From Bog-473 sp963745665 (GTDB lineage Bacteria > Actinomycetota > Acidimicrobiia > Acidimicrobiales > RAAP-2), in the NCBI GenBank assembly GCA_963745665.1, contig CAVUYE010000002.1, positions 186,001-250,000 of the forward strand: a DNA stretch of 64,000 bases, in the 5' to 3' direction. The position numbers and the translations under genes are program-made. Below are positions 26,669 through 34,647 of the stretch, piece after piece; position 1 is the stretch's first letter; the number at the start of each line of letters is the position of its first letter. Below the pieces are notes generated by a model. It searched no databases, was not told the origin of the DNA, and saw only the letters and a list, made by a program, of their open reading frames with translations.

Positions 26669-27433
26669 TCAGAAACTGCGGACGTGCACCGTGTCGAGTC
26701 GCTGCTCGCGGGGCCTCGTCACGATGAAGACGTGCACATCGCCGATGTCGTCGACGGTCTGCCCGCTGGTGCGACCCAGGACCTCGTTCAAGAGTCCCCG
26801 CTCCGTCCACAACGCATGGGCGGCCGCGGTGTGCTCGGGATCCCACGCATAGTCCGTCGCACCCCCGCCGGCGCCGGCCGCGGTGCCCTGCACGACCGTG
26901 GTCACCCGGATGTCGTCGTCGCGCACCTCCTGCGCCAGCACCCGACCGAAGGCCTCCAGCGCCGCTTTTGAGGCGACGTACATCGACAGCATGGGGAACG
27001 GGTGCAACGTCGACTCGCTCGACGTGTTGACGATGTCGCCACCTCCGGCGGCCCGTAGCAACGGCACAGCGGCCCGGGAAGCGTAGACGGGGCCGAAGAA
27101 GTTGGTCGCCATCTGCCGGGTGATGTCCTCGTCATCGAGGAGCTCGACCGCGCACGGTCGGTAGACGGCGGCGTGGTTGACCAGCACGTTGAGGGACCCG
27201 AACCGCCGCGCCACCTCATCGAAGGCGGCCCGCACGCTGTCGGGATCACCGACATCGGTGGCGATAGGCACGGCCGACGAACCGAATTCGTCGGCAACGT
27301 CCTCGAGACGCTGCCGGGCCCGGGCCAGCATCACGACCGTGGCGCCCTCCTGGACGAAGCGCCGGGTGATGCCGACACCCGATCCGCTCGAGGCGCCCGA
27401 GACCACCGCCACCTTCCCCTCCATGCTGCCCAC
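26669..27433 (-). CDS. short-chain dehydrogenase/reductase
   Basis: SDR of 254 residues with GKVAVVSGASSGSGVGITRRF (dinucleotide-binding Gly motif, in pieces), NHAAVYRP, a catalytic Ser in VNTSSESTL and Tyr/Lys in MYVASKAAL. The segment after the active site, VVQGTAAGAGGGATDY, lacks the usual Pro-Gly, so substrate binding may differ. GTG 27433 is favoured because GGAAGGTGGG lies eight bases upstream; ATG 27424 is the alternative. It is convergent with the APH kinase (five-base gap). Substrate unknown. Confidence 0.85.
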   Translation of the reverse strand: MGSMEGKVAVVSGASSGSGVGITRRFVQEGATVVMLARARQRLEDVADEFGSSAVPIATDVGDPDSVRAAFDEVARRFGSLNVLVNHAAVYRPCAVELLDDEDITRQMATNFFGPVYASRAAVPLLRAAGGGDIVNTSSESTLHPFPMLSMYVASKAALEAFGRVLAQEVRDDDIRVTTVVQGTAAGAGGGATDYAWDPEHTAAAHALWTERGLLNEVLGRTSGQTVDDIGDVHVFIVTRPREQRLDTVHVRSF

Positions 27434-27809
27434 GCGTTCAACCCACCTTCCGCGACGACCCGAGACGGCGAACCCGTCCCCTTGTCATGCCCGTGATGAT
27501 CGCAGAAGGGAAGTCCGGGCCCGCCGACCTCGTAAGGGGCGACGTACGGGAGCCGGTCGGCGTGCCGGGTCCGATACCAGGTCCGTCGGCGTCCCGGGCG
27601 TTGCAGGAGAGAAGAGTTACCCCAATATCACCACCTCCGTCCTGGGAAAGCCCCAAGGTTTCCACCGTCCTGCCTGCTCTTTCGAGAAATGTTGCAGTAT
27701 GTTGACGCTAGGAACCGATAAACGGTATCCTCTTTTCGCCGTAGCCTCCGGGGGGCTGGCCACGGCGAGATGAGCACACTCCAGCCCCCTGACCCCCAAG
27801 GAGGAAACG
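27434..27809 (+). other. 376-bp intergenic region upstream of the binding-protein gene
   Basis: No convincing gene is present; small ORFs here overlap on both strands and lack ribosome sites. The right half becomes AT-richer and holds the candidate promoter at 27702-27731, leaving a leader of about 70 bases before the strong AAGGAGG at 27798-27804. Confidence 0.5.
27702..27731 (+). promoter_or_regulatory. sigma-70-type promoter for the ABC binding-protein gene
   Basis: TTGACG (27702-27707) and TATCCT (27726-27731) are separated by 18 bases, upstream of the binding-protein gene at 27810. This is one of the best -35/-10 pairs in the window. Inferred from sequence only. Confidence 0.6.
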
Positions 27810-29102
27810 GTGCTCACATCAGGTGCGATCGGGCGGCGGCGGATGGGCGAGCGGCGGGGGAAGAGAAGGGCGGTCGGGCTGGGCCTGTTGGGAACCGCTG
27901 CATTGAGCATCGCGTCGCTCTCCACTGCCATCGTCGGCCCATCCGCCGGCGCCGCGACGGCGGGCGAGACCCCGGACCCGGCCACGCAGTCGGCAGTCAC
28001 CGTCGGCATGATCACCGATGGCGGGGGCAGCAGCGCTATCGGCACGGCAGCGCTCGTCGAGCAGGGCGCCAAGGCTGCCGTGTCGTATCTCAACGCGTAC
28101 GGGGGCGGCCTCGCCGGCCACAAGGTCACTCTCTATGTGTGCGAGAACCAGTCCACGCCGGCCGGCGGACAGACGTGCGCCAACGACATGGTGCAGCACG
28201 GCGTGGTCGCCGTGGTCGAGCCCTTCACCGGTCAGGGCGCCACCGAGGTCCCGACCATCGTGGCCGCCGGCATCCCCTACATCACCGTCAGCGGTGGCTC
28301 CACGGCCGAGCTCACGACGCCGGGTGCCTATGACCTCGAAGGCGGCTTCCCTGCCTATCTCGGTGCCATGGCGCTGAGCGCCAAGGCCCACGGCCTCAAG
28401 AAGGTCACCTTCCTGGTTGAGAACGTGCCCGCGGCCATTCAGGGCGCGCAGGTGTTCGGCGCCCTGGTCTACAAGGCGGCCGGCGTCGGCTTCGCGGTGG
28501 TTCCGGTCAACGCGGGCACCGCCGACATCAGCCCGCAGATGCAGTCGGCCGTCTCGGGTGGCGCGGACGCGGTCGGGATGGTCGGCGACGTGACGTTGTG
28601 CACGTCCTTCCTGCGGGCCTACGACACGCTCGGGCTCAAGCTGCCCAGGTACGTGCTCTCGACCTGCCAGGACCCGAGCATCCTCGACTCACCCACCCTC
28701 GATAAGACGCTCGCCGGCTCCTACATCACCACCTCGACGGCGTCGTCCAAGGCAGACAACGAGCAGTACGCCTTCATGATGAAGAAGTACGCGCCGAAGG
28801 TGAGCCCGAACCCGAACGTCAGCAGCAACCAGGCCGATGGCGTCACCCCGGTGCTGGCACTCGGCTCCATCATGAAGGGCTCGACGCAGCCCGTCACGGC
28901 GGCGGGCGTCAAGGCGGCGACGGCGGCGGCGACGAACGTCACCATCCCGCTCTCGGGCGGCCTGACCTTCACCTGCAACGGCACGGCCATCCCGCTGCTC
29001 AAGTCGGTCTGCTCGGCGAGCGCCGGCATCGGTGTCGTCCAGAGCGGCAAGGGCGGCAAGGTCGTCGACATCAAGGCGTACAACCCGACACCGCTGTTCT
29101 AA
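27810..29102 (+). CDS. periplasmic-binding-protein type ABC transporter substrate-binding protein (LivK/UrtA-like)
   Basis: Exported binding protein of 430 residues. A basic N-terminus and hydrophobic stretch (about residues 22-45, VGLGLLGTAALSIASLSTA) end in an A-x-A-type site (GAATA). The mature part has the type I binding fold: VTVGMITDGGGSSAIG, AVSYLNAYGGGLAGHKVTLYVC (in pieces), then a FLVENVPAAIQGAQVFG segment. No lipobox is seen. The start GTG 27810 is fixed by AAGGAGGAAACG. The cognate permease/ATPase genes are probably 30441-34006, convergent from the other side. The ligand could be a branched-chain amino acid or another small carboxylate. Confidence 0.87.
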   Translation: MLTSGAIGRRRMGERRGKRRAVGLGLLGTAALSIASLSTAIVGPSAGAATAGETPDPATQSAVTVGMITDGGGSSAIGTAALVEQGAKAAVSYLNAYGGGLAGHKVTLYVCENQSTPAGGQTCANDMVQHGVVAVVEPFTGQGATEVPTIVAAGIPYITVSGGSTAELTTPGAYDLEGGFPAYLGAMALSAKAHGLKKVTFLVENVPAAIQGAQVFGALVYKAAGVGFAVVPVNAGTADISPQMQSAVSGGADAVGMVGDVTLCTSFLRAYDTLGLKLPRYVLSTCQDPSILDSPTLDKTLAGSYITTSTASSKADNEQYAFMMKKYAPKVSPNPNVSSNQADGVTPVLALGSIMKGSTQPVTAAGVKAATAAATNVTIPLSGGLTFTCNGTAIPLLKSVCSASAGIGVVQSGKGGKVVDIKAYNPTPLF

Positions 29103-29123
29103 GGGGGCGCGTCACGGTGCGCC

Positions 29124-29172
29124 TTACATTCTGCTCACACCCGTTCGCTAGAAGGTGTGGAAGCAGAATGTA
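29124..29172 (+). promoter_or_regulatory. long interrupted hairpin between the binding-protein and RCC1 genes
   Basis: TACATTCTGCT (29125-29135) pairs perfectly with AGCAGAATGTA (29162-29172), and CACACC (29136-29141) pairs with GGTGTG (29154-29159). The only defect is a two-base GA bulge; the loop is 12 bases. No T-tract follows. The right arm runs into the AGGGAG ribosome site of the RCC1 gene, so the hairpin could attenuate read-through, protect the upstream mRNA 3' end or mask the ribosome site. Confidence 0.55.
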
Positions 29173-29181
29173 GGGAGATCC

Positions 29182-30417
29182 ATGCACAACCCAAGAGTTC
29201 CAGCCCGCGCCGCGTGGACACCGGCACGCCGGCGTCTCGTCGGACTCGGCTTCATGCTGGTTTCGATCGCTGCGTTGGTGCTCGGTGCCTGTGGCGGTAC
29301 CACCGCACCGCACGGTGCCGCGACGTCAGGTTTCAGCGTCTATCGCTGGGGCGTTGTCGGCAACAAGGGCGCAATCTCCCAACTCCAGCTCAACACGCCG
29401 ACCGCCATTGCCGGCATTCCTGGCCGGGTGGTACAGATCGCTACCTCGAACTCCGACGGCTACGCCCGTACCTCGACCGGTGCCGTCTACGGCTGGGGGG
29501 TGAACAGTTACGGCGAGCTCGGAGACGGCCAGTTGACGCCCTACGAGACGAGGGCTTTCAAAGTCGATTTCCCGGCCGGTGTGACGATCACCTCGCTCGC
29601 CAACCCCATGCCCTTCGACGGCGCACTCGCCATCGACTCGACGGGCCACGCGTGGGGCTGGGGTCTCAATGCAGCCGACGACCTCTGCCTCTCCGGCCTC
29701 GTCGAAAAGCAGCCGCAGCAGCTTCCGCTCTCCGATGTGACGCTCGCCACTGGTGCCCGGACGCATGCGCTCTTCGACTCGCAAGGAACCGTCTATTCCT
29801 GCGGCAGCGGCGATGCCGGCGAGCTCGGGAACGGATCGACCGCCTCCGTGAGCACCCCGACGCCCGTCGTCGGATTGCCCGATGGGGTGCGGGTGACCGC
29901 ACTCACGTCGTCGTGGGAGGGCTCGGGTGTCCTGCTGGGCAACGGCGACTACTACAACTGGGGCTACAACGCGGCAGGGCAACTCGGCAACAGCTCGACC
30001 ATCAACAGTGCTCTGCCTGTCAAGGTCGACCTTCCCGATGCCGTGACCCAGGTGTTCCAAGGTGGGAGCGGGCCCAAGAACGGCCAGACGATCGCGATCC
30101 TGGGGGACCACGCGGTCTGGACATGGGGCAACAACGATCGAGGCCAGCTCGGCATCGGTAGCCAGACGGACTCCCATGTCCCGGTCCAGGTGCACGTCCC
30201 GCGGCACGTTGTCTTCGTCAACGTGAGCTCGGGCGGCTTCGCGACCTATGCGATCGATCAGACCGGACAGCTGTGGGCGTGGGGCGACAACCGGAGCGGC
30301 CAGCTCGGCACGGGTTCCGGTACGGGTATGAGCACACTCCCGATAAACGTCGGCATTCATCTCACCGGGGTGTCGTCGACGGCACAGAACGTCGCCGGCC
30401 TCGGAGCACACCGCTGA
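29182..30417 (+). CDS. RCC1-repeat beta-propeller lipoprotein
   Basis: Predicted surface lipoprotein of 411 residues. A basic N-terminus and hydrophobic stretch end in the lipobox LVLGACGG, so the mature protein begins at Cys. The rest is built of about six to seven RCC1-type repeats with recurring W-G-x-N-x-x-G-Q-L-G-x-G-S blocks, for example YGWGVNSYGELGDG, YNWGYNAAGQLGNSS, WTWGNNDRGQLGIGS and WAWGDNRSGQLGTGS. This gives a seven-bladed propeller, probably for protein or ligand binding. ATG 29182 follows AGGGAGATCC; the upstream start in the frame lies inside the hairpin. It sits beside an ABC importer gene set, but a functional link is unproven. Confidence 0.85.
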   Translation: MHNPRVPARAAWTPARRRLVGLGFMLVSIAALVLGACGGTTAPHGAATSGFSVYRWGVVGNKGAISQLQLNTPTAIAGIPGRVVQIATSNSDGYARTSTGAVYGWGVNSYGELGDGQLTPYETRAFKVDFPAGVTITSLANPMPFDGALAIDSTGHAWGWGLNAADDLCLSGLVEKQPQQLPLSDVTLATGARTHALFDSQGTVYSCGSGDAGELGNGSTASVSTPTPVVGLPDGVRVTALTSSWEGSGVLLGNGDYYNWGYNAAGQLGNSSTINSALPVKVDLPDAVTQVFQGGSGPKNGQTIAILGDHAVWTWGNNDRGQLGIGSQTDSHVPVQVHVPRHVVFVNVSSGGFATYAIDQTGQLWAWGDNRSGQLGTGSGTGMSTLPINVGIHLTGVSSTAQNVAGLGAHR

Positions 30418-30440
30418 ACCCAATGACCGCCGACCGGCCG

Positions 30441-31199
30441 CTACGTCGTCGAGACCGCTCCGCTCATGTAGGCGGCTTCGACGGCGCTGGTGTCGTTGCG
30501 GTACTTCGTTGCCGGGCCCGCGAGCACGATGCTGCCGTGCACCAGCACCAAGGCCTCGTCTGCCACCTCGAGCGCCAGCTGGACGTGTTGCTCCACCATG
30601 ATCACCGAGGCGCCGTGTTCGTCTGCCACCCGCCGGATGACCGGCATGAGCGACTCGACGGCCACGGGCGCCAGCCCCATCGACATCTCGTCGATCAGCA
30701 GTAGCTTCGGCGACTGCACGAGCGCCCGAGCGATGGCCAGCATCTGCTGCTCGCCGCCGGACAGGTCGCCCACGCGCAGCTTCTCGCGTCGTTGCAGGGC
30801 CGGGAAGAGTTCGAGCACGGGATCGAGGTCGGCGCCCTTGGCGGCCAGCTTCAGGTTCTGAATCGGGGTGAGCTCGGTGAACAGAGCGCGGAAGTCGGGG
30901 ACGAGGACCAGGCCGGCGCGGTTCATGCGCCGGGGCGACGACCCCCTGACACGCTGCCCGTTGAGCGCGATGGAGCCCGCCCGGGGTGGCAGGAAGCCGG
31001 CCAGGGTCATGAGCAGCGTCGTCTTGCCGGCCCCGTTGGGGCCGAGGATCGTGAGCACCGTTCGAGGCTGCAGGACGAACGATATGTCTCGCGCCACGGT
31101 CAACTTGCCGTAGCCGACGTCGAGCCCTTTCACCTCGAGCACCGGGACCTCGGGGTTGTCGCCCGCTGTGCCACCGTCCGCTACCGCAGTGTCGCTCAC
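30441..31199 (-). CDS. livF: branched-chain amino acid-type ABC transporter ATP-binding protein (LivF-like)
   Basis: ATPase of 252 residues. Walker A is ILGPNGAGKTTLLMTLAGF, the signature is VGDLSGGEQQMLAIARALV, Walker B is KLLLIDEMSMGLAP, and the switch His is in MVEQHVQLALEVAD; the M-G-L-A-P after Walker B and E-Q-H are typical of LivF. The GTG at 31199 overlaps the TGA of the LivHMG fusion (GTGA), so it is made together with it. It forms the second nucleotide-binding subunit of the importer. Confidence 0.92.
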   Translation of the reverse strand: MSDTAVADGGTAGDNPEVPVLEVKGLDVGYGKLTVARDISFVLQPRTVLTILGPNGAGKTTLLMTLAGFLPPRAGSIALNGQRVRGSSPRRMNRAGLVLVPDFRALFTELTPIQNLKLAAKGADLDPVLELFPALQRREKLRVGDLSGGEQQMLAIARALVQSPKLLLIDEMSMGLAPVAVESLMPVIRRVADEHGASVIMVEQHVQLALEVADEALVLVHGSIVLAGPATKYRNDTSAVEAAYMSGAVSTT

Positions 31200-34006
31200 G
31201 ACACGGCCAGTCGTTGGTGGGTGGCGCCGAGATACGCCGTGGACACCACGTCGTTGTGCCGGATCTGCTCCGGCGTCCCGTGGGCGATGAGCGCGCCGAA
31301 GTCCAGTACGTCGATGGAGTCACACAGGTTCAGCACCAGGCTCATGTCGTGGTCGACCAGCAGGATCGTGACGCCACCGTCGCGCACGGCGCGCAGGCGC
31401 TCGGCCAACCAGAGACTCTCGGTGCTGTCGAGTCCCGCCGCCGGCTCGTCGAGCAGCAACAGCCGGGGCTCGCCGGCCAGGGCGCGGGCCACCGAGACGA
31501 GCTGGCGTTGGCCCTGGGACAGCATCGAGACCTGCAGGTCACGCATAGCGGTCAGTCCCAGGTCGTCGAGGATCCGGTCGAGCAGCTCCGCTGCGCGCCC
31601 CGAGGACCGCTGTTGACCGACCTCGATGTTCTCCGCCACCGTGAGATCGTCGGACACGCCGGCCAGCTGGAATGTGCGGGCCAGACCCAGGGACGCCCGC
31701 ACGTGCGGCGCGCAGCCCCCGATGTCGCGTCCGTCGAGCAGCACGGTGCCCTCGCAGCCGTGGAAGCCGCACAGCGCATCGATGGTGGTCGTCTTGCCGG
31801 CGCCGTTGGGGCCGATCAAGCCGACGATCTGGCCCTCGTGCACGGAGAGGCTCACGTTGTCGACGGCGACTACGCCGCCGTAGCGCACGGTCAGGTCGCG
31901 CACCTCGAGCAACGGCGCTTCGGACGGGGTCGCGATACTGCCGTTTGTCCCGAAGTCCGGGGTCAACACAGGGATGGTCTCGCGCCGCCGGGCTGGACCT
32001 GGGACAGAGGCAGCCGTGACCGCGGTCGCGGCCGTCGGCACCAGCGCCCCCTGCGGTCGAGCCCGCGCCCCCCTCGTCCGTTGCTGCTCCAAGAACAAGT
32101 GCGTCGGGCCCACGACACCGTCCGGGTTGAAGATCACGGTCAGGATCACGCCGATACCGGCCACCACGCCGTACCAGTTGTCCACCCCTCCGGTCCCGAC
32201 GCCTGACGAGATGAGGGCCACCAGGATCCCTCCCGACGAGATCATTCCGGCGAGGATGCCGCCGCTGACCGAGGTGATCCCCGCCACCACGACGATGGAG
32301 AACACCACCAGCCCGAGGTAGGCGTCGAAGTCCTGGAAGGTCACGTTCCCTAGTTGGTAGGCCAGCAACGACCCGCCCAACCCGGCGATGAAGGCCGCGA
32401 TGGCAAACCCGATGAGCTTCACCCGCACGACGTTGATACCCGCCGCCGCCGCCGAGCGCTCGTCTGACCGCACCGCCAGCATGGAAGTCCCGAGGCGACT
32501 GGTGCGCAGCCAACTCACACCGAGTGCCACGAGCACCAGCACGACGAGGCACAGAATGCCGAACGCCGGCCGCGGGAAGTCCTTGCCCGACCCGATGCTC
32601 AGGTCCATGCCGAACAGCCGCGGTGTAGGAATGTTCAATCCCGACGCACCACCGTCAATGGAGTTGTTGTTGAACCAGATCGCTTCCACACCCGCGGCGA
32701 ACGTCAACGTGACGACACCGAGCATGAGCCCGCGCACGCGCAGAGCCGGGATGCCGATCACGACGCCGGCCGCCGCGGCGACGAGGGCGGAAAGGATCGG
32801 CGCAATCGGGAACGGAATGCCCCACGAAGTGGCGAAGGTGCTGAGGATGTAGGCCGAGACGCCGGCCAGGGTGAGCTGCGCCAGCGAGATCTGGCCCGTG
32901 TATCCCGTCACCACCACCAGTGACAACGAGATCACGGCGGTGATGAAGCTCGAGTAGAGGGCGGCGCGGTCGTTGCCCGTGAAGAAGTAGATGGCGCCGA
33001 TGCCGACCGCTGTCCCCACGATGGCAGTGGCGAGGCGCCAGTGGGGGCGCGGGGCGCGGCCGAGCGTGACCTGCGTCAGGGTGCCGCGGCTCGGCATGGT
33101 CTGACCACGGACGGCCAGGACCACGAGGACCAGGATGAGGGGGATCAGGTCGCCGACGCCGGCGGGGAAGTCCGGGTGGATCCCGTTGATGTACACGGAC
33201 AGTGACTCGAGGGCGCCGATGCCGAGGCCGGCCGTGATGGCCCAGCCGAGAGAGTGGAAGCGCCCGACCACGGCGGCGGCCAGGGCCGGCACGATGAAGA
33301 GCGTGTAGGTCCCCGGCTGGAGCGGCACGAGCGGGGCGATCAGGACGCCGGCGATGCCGCAGACGACGAAACTGATGATCCAGTTGAGCAGGGCGATGCG
33401 GTCGGGCGAGATGCCGGTGACCAGCGCTCCCACCTCGGACTCGGCTGACGCCCGGGTGGCCAGGCCGAAACGGGTGAAGCGGAAGAGCACCGTCAGGACG
33501 ATGCCGAGGCCGATGATCGTGGCGGCCAGCCACAAGCGGTCGGTCGAGATGCTGATCCCGAGGAACTGGACGTGGTTCTGCGGAAAAATCGGGTTTACCA
33601 GCACCACCTGGGTGCCGACCTGGTAGGTCACGACTGCGGTGAGCACGCCCATGAGGCCGATGGAGGCGACCGCCTTGGCGACGGGCCGGTGGTTGCGCAG
33701 CGGCCGGAAGACGAAGAGATAGACCACCGCGCCCATGACCGCCTGGATCCCCAGTGTCAGCAACAAGGCGGGCCAGAAGGCCAGGTTCGAGCCGACGCTG
33801 ACGGTCGGGCCCAGCCCGGGGATGGGAATCAACAGTTGGCCGTTGCGCAGCAGCGAGTAGGTGTAGGCGGCGTAAAGGGCCTGGGCGCCGGTGGCGAAGT
33901 TGAGCACCCCCGACGAGCGGTAGGTGACCACGAGCGCCATGGCCAGGGCGGCGAAGACGCCGCCATTGCCGAGGCCGAGGAGGAGGAACTCGACGTAGGT
34001 GCTCAT
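31196..34006 (-). CDS. LivH-LivM-LivG triple fusion (two permeases plus ATPase)
   Basis: Single polypeptide of 936 residues. Residues about 1-300 are a LivH-type permease (GVFAALAMALVVTYRSSGVLNFA, about eight helices). Residues about 315-650 are a LivM-type permease with VVTGYTGQISLAQLTLAGVSAY. After a linker of about 50 residues, residues about 690-936 form a LivG-type ATPase with GPNGAGKTTTID, signature SMLSQGQRQLVSVA and Walker B RLLLLDEPAAGLD. With LivF and a binding protein it would complete a hydrophobic-amino-acid-type importer. ATG 34006; the upstream minus strand has AT-rich sequence with TATCCT and TAATAT as possible -10 boxes. The frame is continuous with no stops. Confidence 0.93.
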   Translation of the reverse strand: MSTYVEFLLLGLGNGGVFAALAMALVVTYRSSGVLNFATGAQALYAAYTYSLLRNGQLLIPIPGLGPTVSVGSNLAFWPALLLTLGIQAVMGAVVYLFVFRPLRNHRPVAKAVASIGLMGVLTAVVTYQVGTQVVLVNPIFPQNHVQFLGISISTDRLWLAATIIGLGIVLTVLFRFTRFGLATRASAESEVGALVTGISPDRIALLNWIISFVVCGIAGVLIAPLVPLQPGTYTLFIVPALAAAVVGRFHSLGWAITAGLGIGALESLSVYINGIHPDFPAGVGDLIPLILVLVVLAVRGQTMPSRGTLTQVTLGRAPRPHWRLATAIVGTAVGIGAIYFFTGNDRAALYSSFITAVISLSLVVVTGYTGQISLAQLTLAGVSAYILSTFATSWGIPFPIAPILSALVAAAAGVVIGIPALRVRGLMLGVVTLTFAAGVEAIWFNNNSIDGGASGLNIPTPRLFGMDLSIGSGKDFPRPAFGILCLVVLVLVALGVSWLRTSRLGTSMLAVRSDERSAAAAGINVVRVKLIGFAIAAFIAGLGGSLLAYQLGNVTFQDFDAYLGLVVFSIVVVAGITSVSGGILAGMISSGGILVALISSGVGTGGVDNWYGVVAGIGVILTVIFNPDGVVGPTHLFLEQQRTRGARARPQGALVPTAATAVTAASVPGPARRRETIPVLTPDFGTNGSIATPSEAPLLEVRDLTVRYGGVVAVDNVSLSVHEGQIVGLIGPNGAGKTTTIDALCGFHGCEGTVLLDGRDIGGCAPHVRASLGLARTFQLAGVSDDLTVAENIEVGQQRSSGRAAELLDRILDDLGLTAMRDLQVSMLSQGQRQLVSVARALAGEPRLLLLDEPAAGLDSTESLWLAERLRAVRDGGVTILLVDHDMSLVLNLCDSIDVLDFGALIAHGTPEQIRHNDVVSTAYLGATHQRLAVS

Positions 34007-34224
34007 GGAGGTGGCGCCAGGTCTCGGCCGCCCCGCCAGCGGGTCAGGCCCAGCCCAGGACCGCCCTCGTGCTGCTCCCCCCGGGAGTGAATCACATATT
34101 AAGGATACTCAAATACCGTCCTAGGCGCACGGGCTCCGGCGGGCGGATTGCCCTGGCAGCGGATGGAGCCCCGACGTCCCACGGCACACTGGGGAGAACG
34201 ATCTCGCGACGAAGGAGAGCCCTC

Positions 34225-34614
34225 ATGAGCGACAGCCGCCCCGTTCTGGTGCCCGGACCGGATCACCCCATCAGCATCGAGCCGCACGGGGGCCACGTCA
34301 CGGTCCGCCGCGGCGCGGCGGTCATCGCCGAGACCGACCGGGCGCTCGCGCTGCACGAGGCCAGCTATCCGCCGGTGTTCTACATCCCACTGGCCGATGT
34401 GGACCGGAGCCTGCTGGGGGACAGTGACCAACACACCTACTGCCCCTACAAGGGTGAGGCCTCCTACTACGACATCGTGGCGGGTGACGCGGGCGCGGGC
34501 GCGGGTGCGGTCTGGTACTACCCCGACCCCTTCGGCGCGGTCGGGGCCATCCGCGACCACGTCGCCTTCTATCCGGACCGCGTCACCATCACCAGCGAGG
34601 CGAGCGCGGCGTAA
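34225..34614 (+). CDS. DUF427 domain protein
   Basis: Protein of 129 residues covering a complete DUF427 domain: HVTVRRGAAVIAETDRALALHE, VFYIPLADVDRSLL and the hallmark YCPYKGEASYYDIV. ATG 34225 follows GAAGGAGAGCCCTC. The family is a small beta-barrel of unknown function, common in actinobacteria and fungi. It lies alone, divergent from the liv fusion, and ends 33 bases from the convergent acyl-CoA ligase. Some Ala-Gly repeats around residue 90 are low complexity. Confidence 0.85.
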   Translation: MSDSRPVLVPGPDHPISIEPHGGHVTVRRGAAVIAETDRALALHEASYPPVFYIPLADVDRSLLGDSDQHTYCPYKGEASYYDIVAGDAGAGAGAVWYYPDPFGAVGAIRDHVAFYPDRVTITSEASAA

Positions 34615-34647
34615 ACGTCACGACGGGCGAACCCAGGCTCGTCGCCG

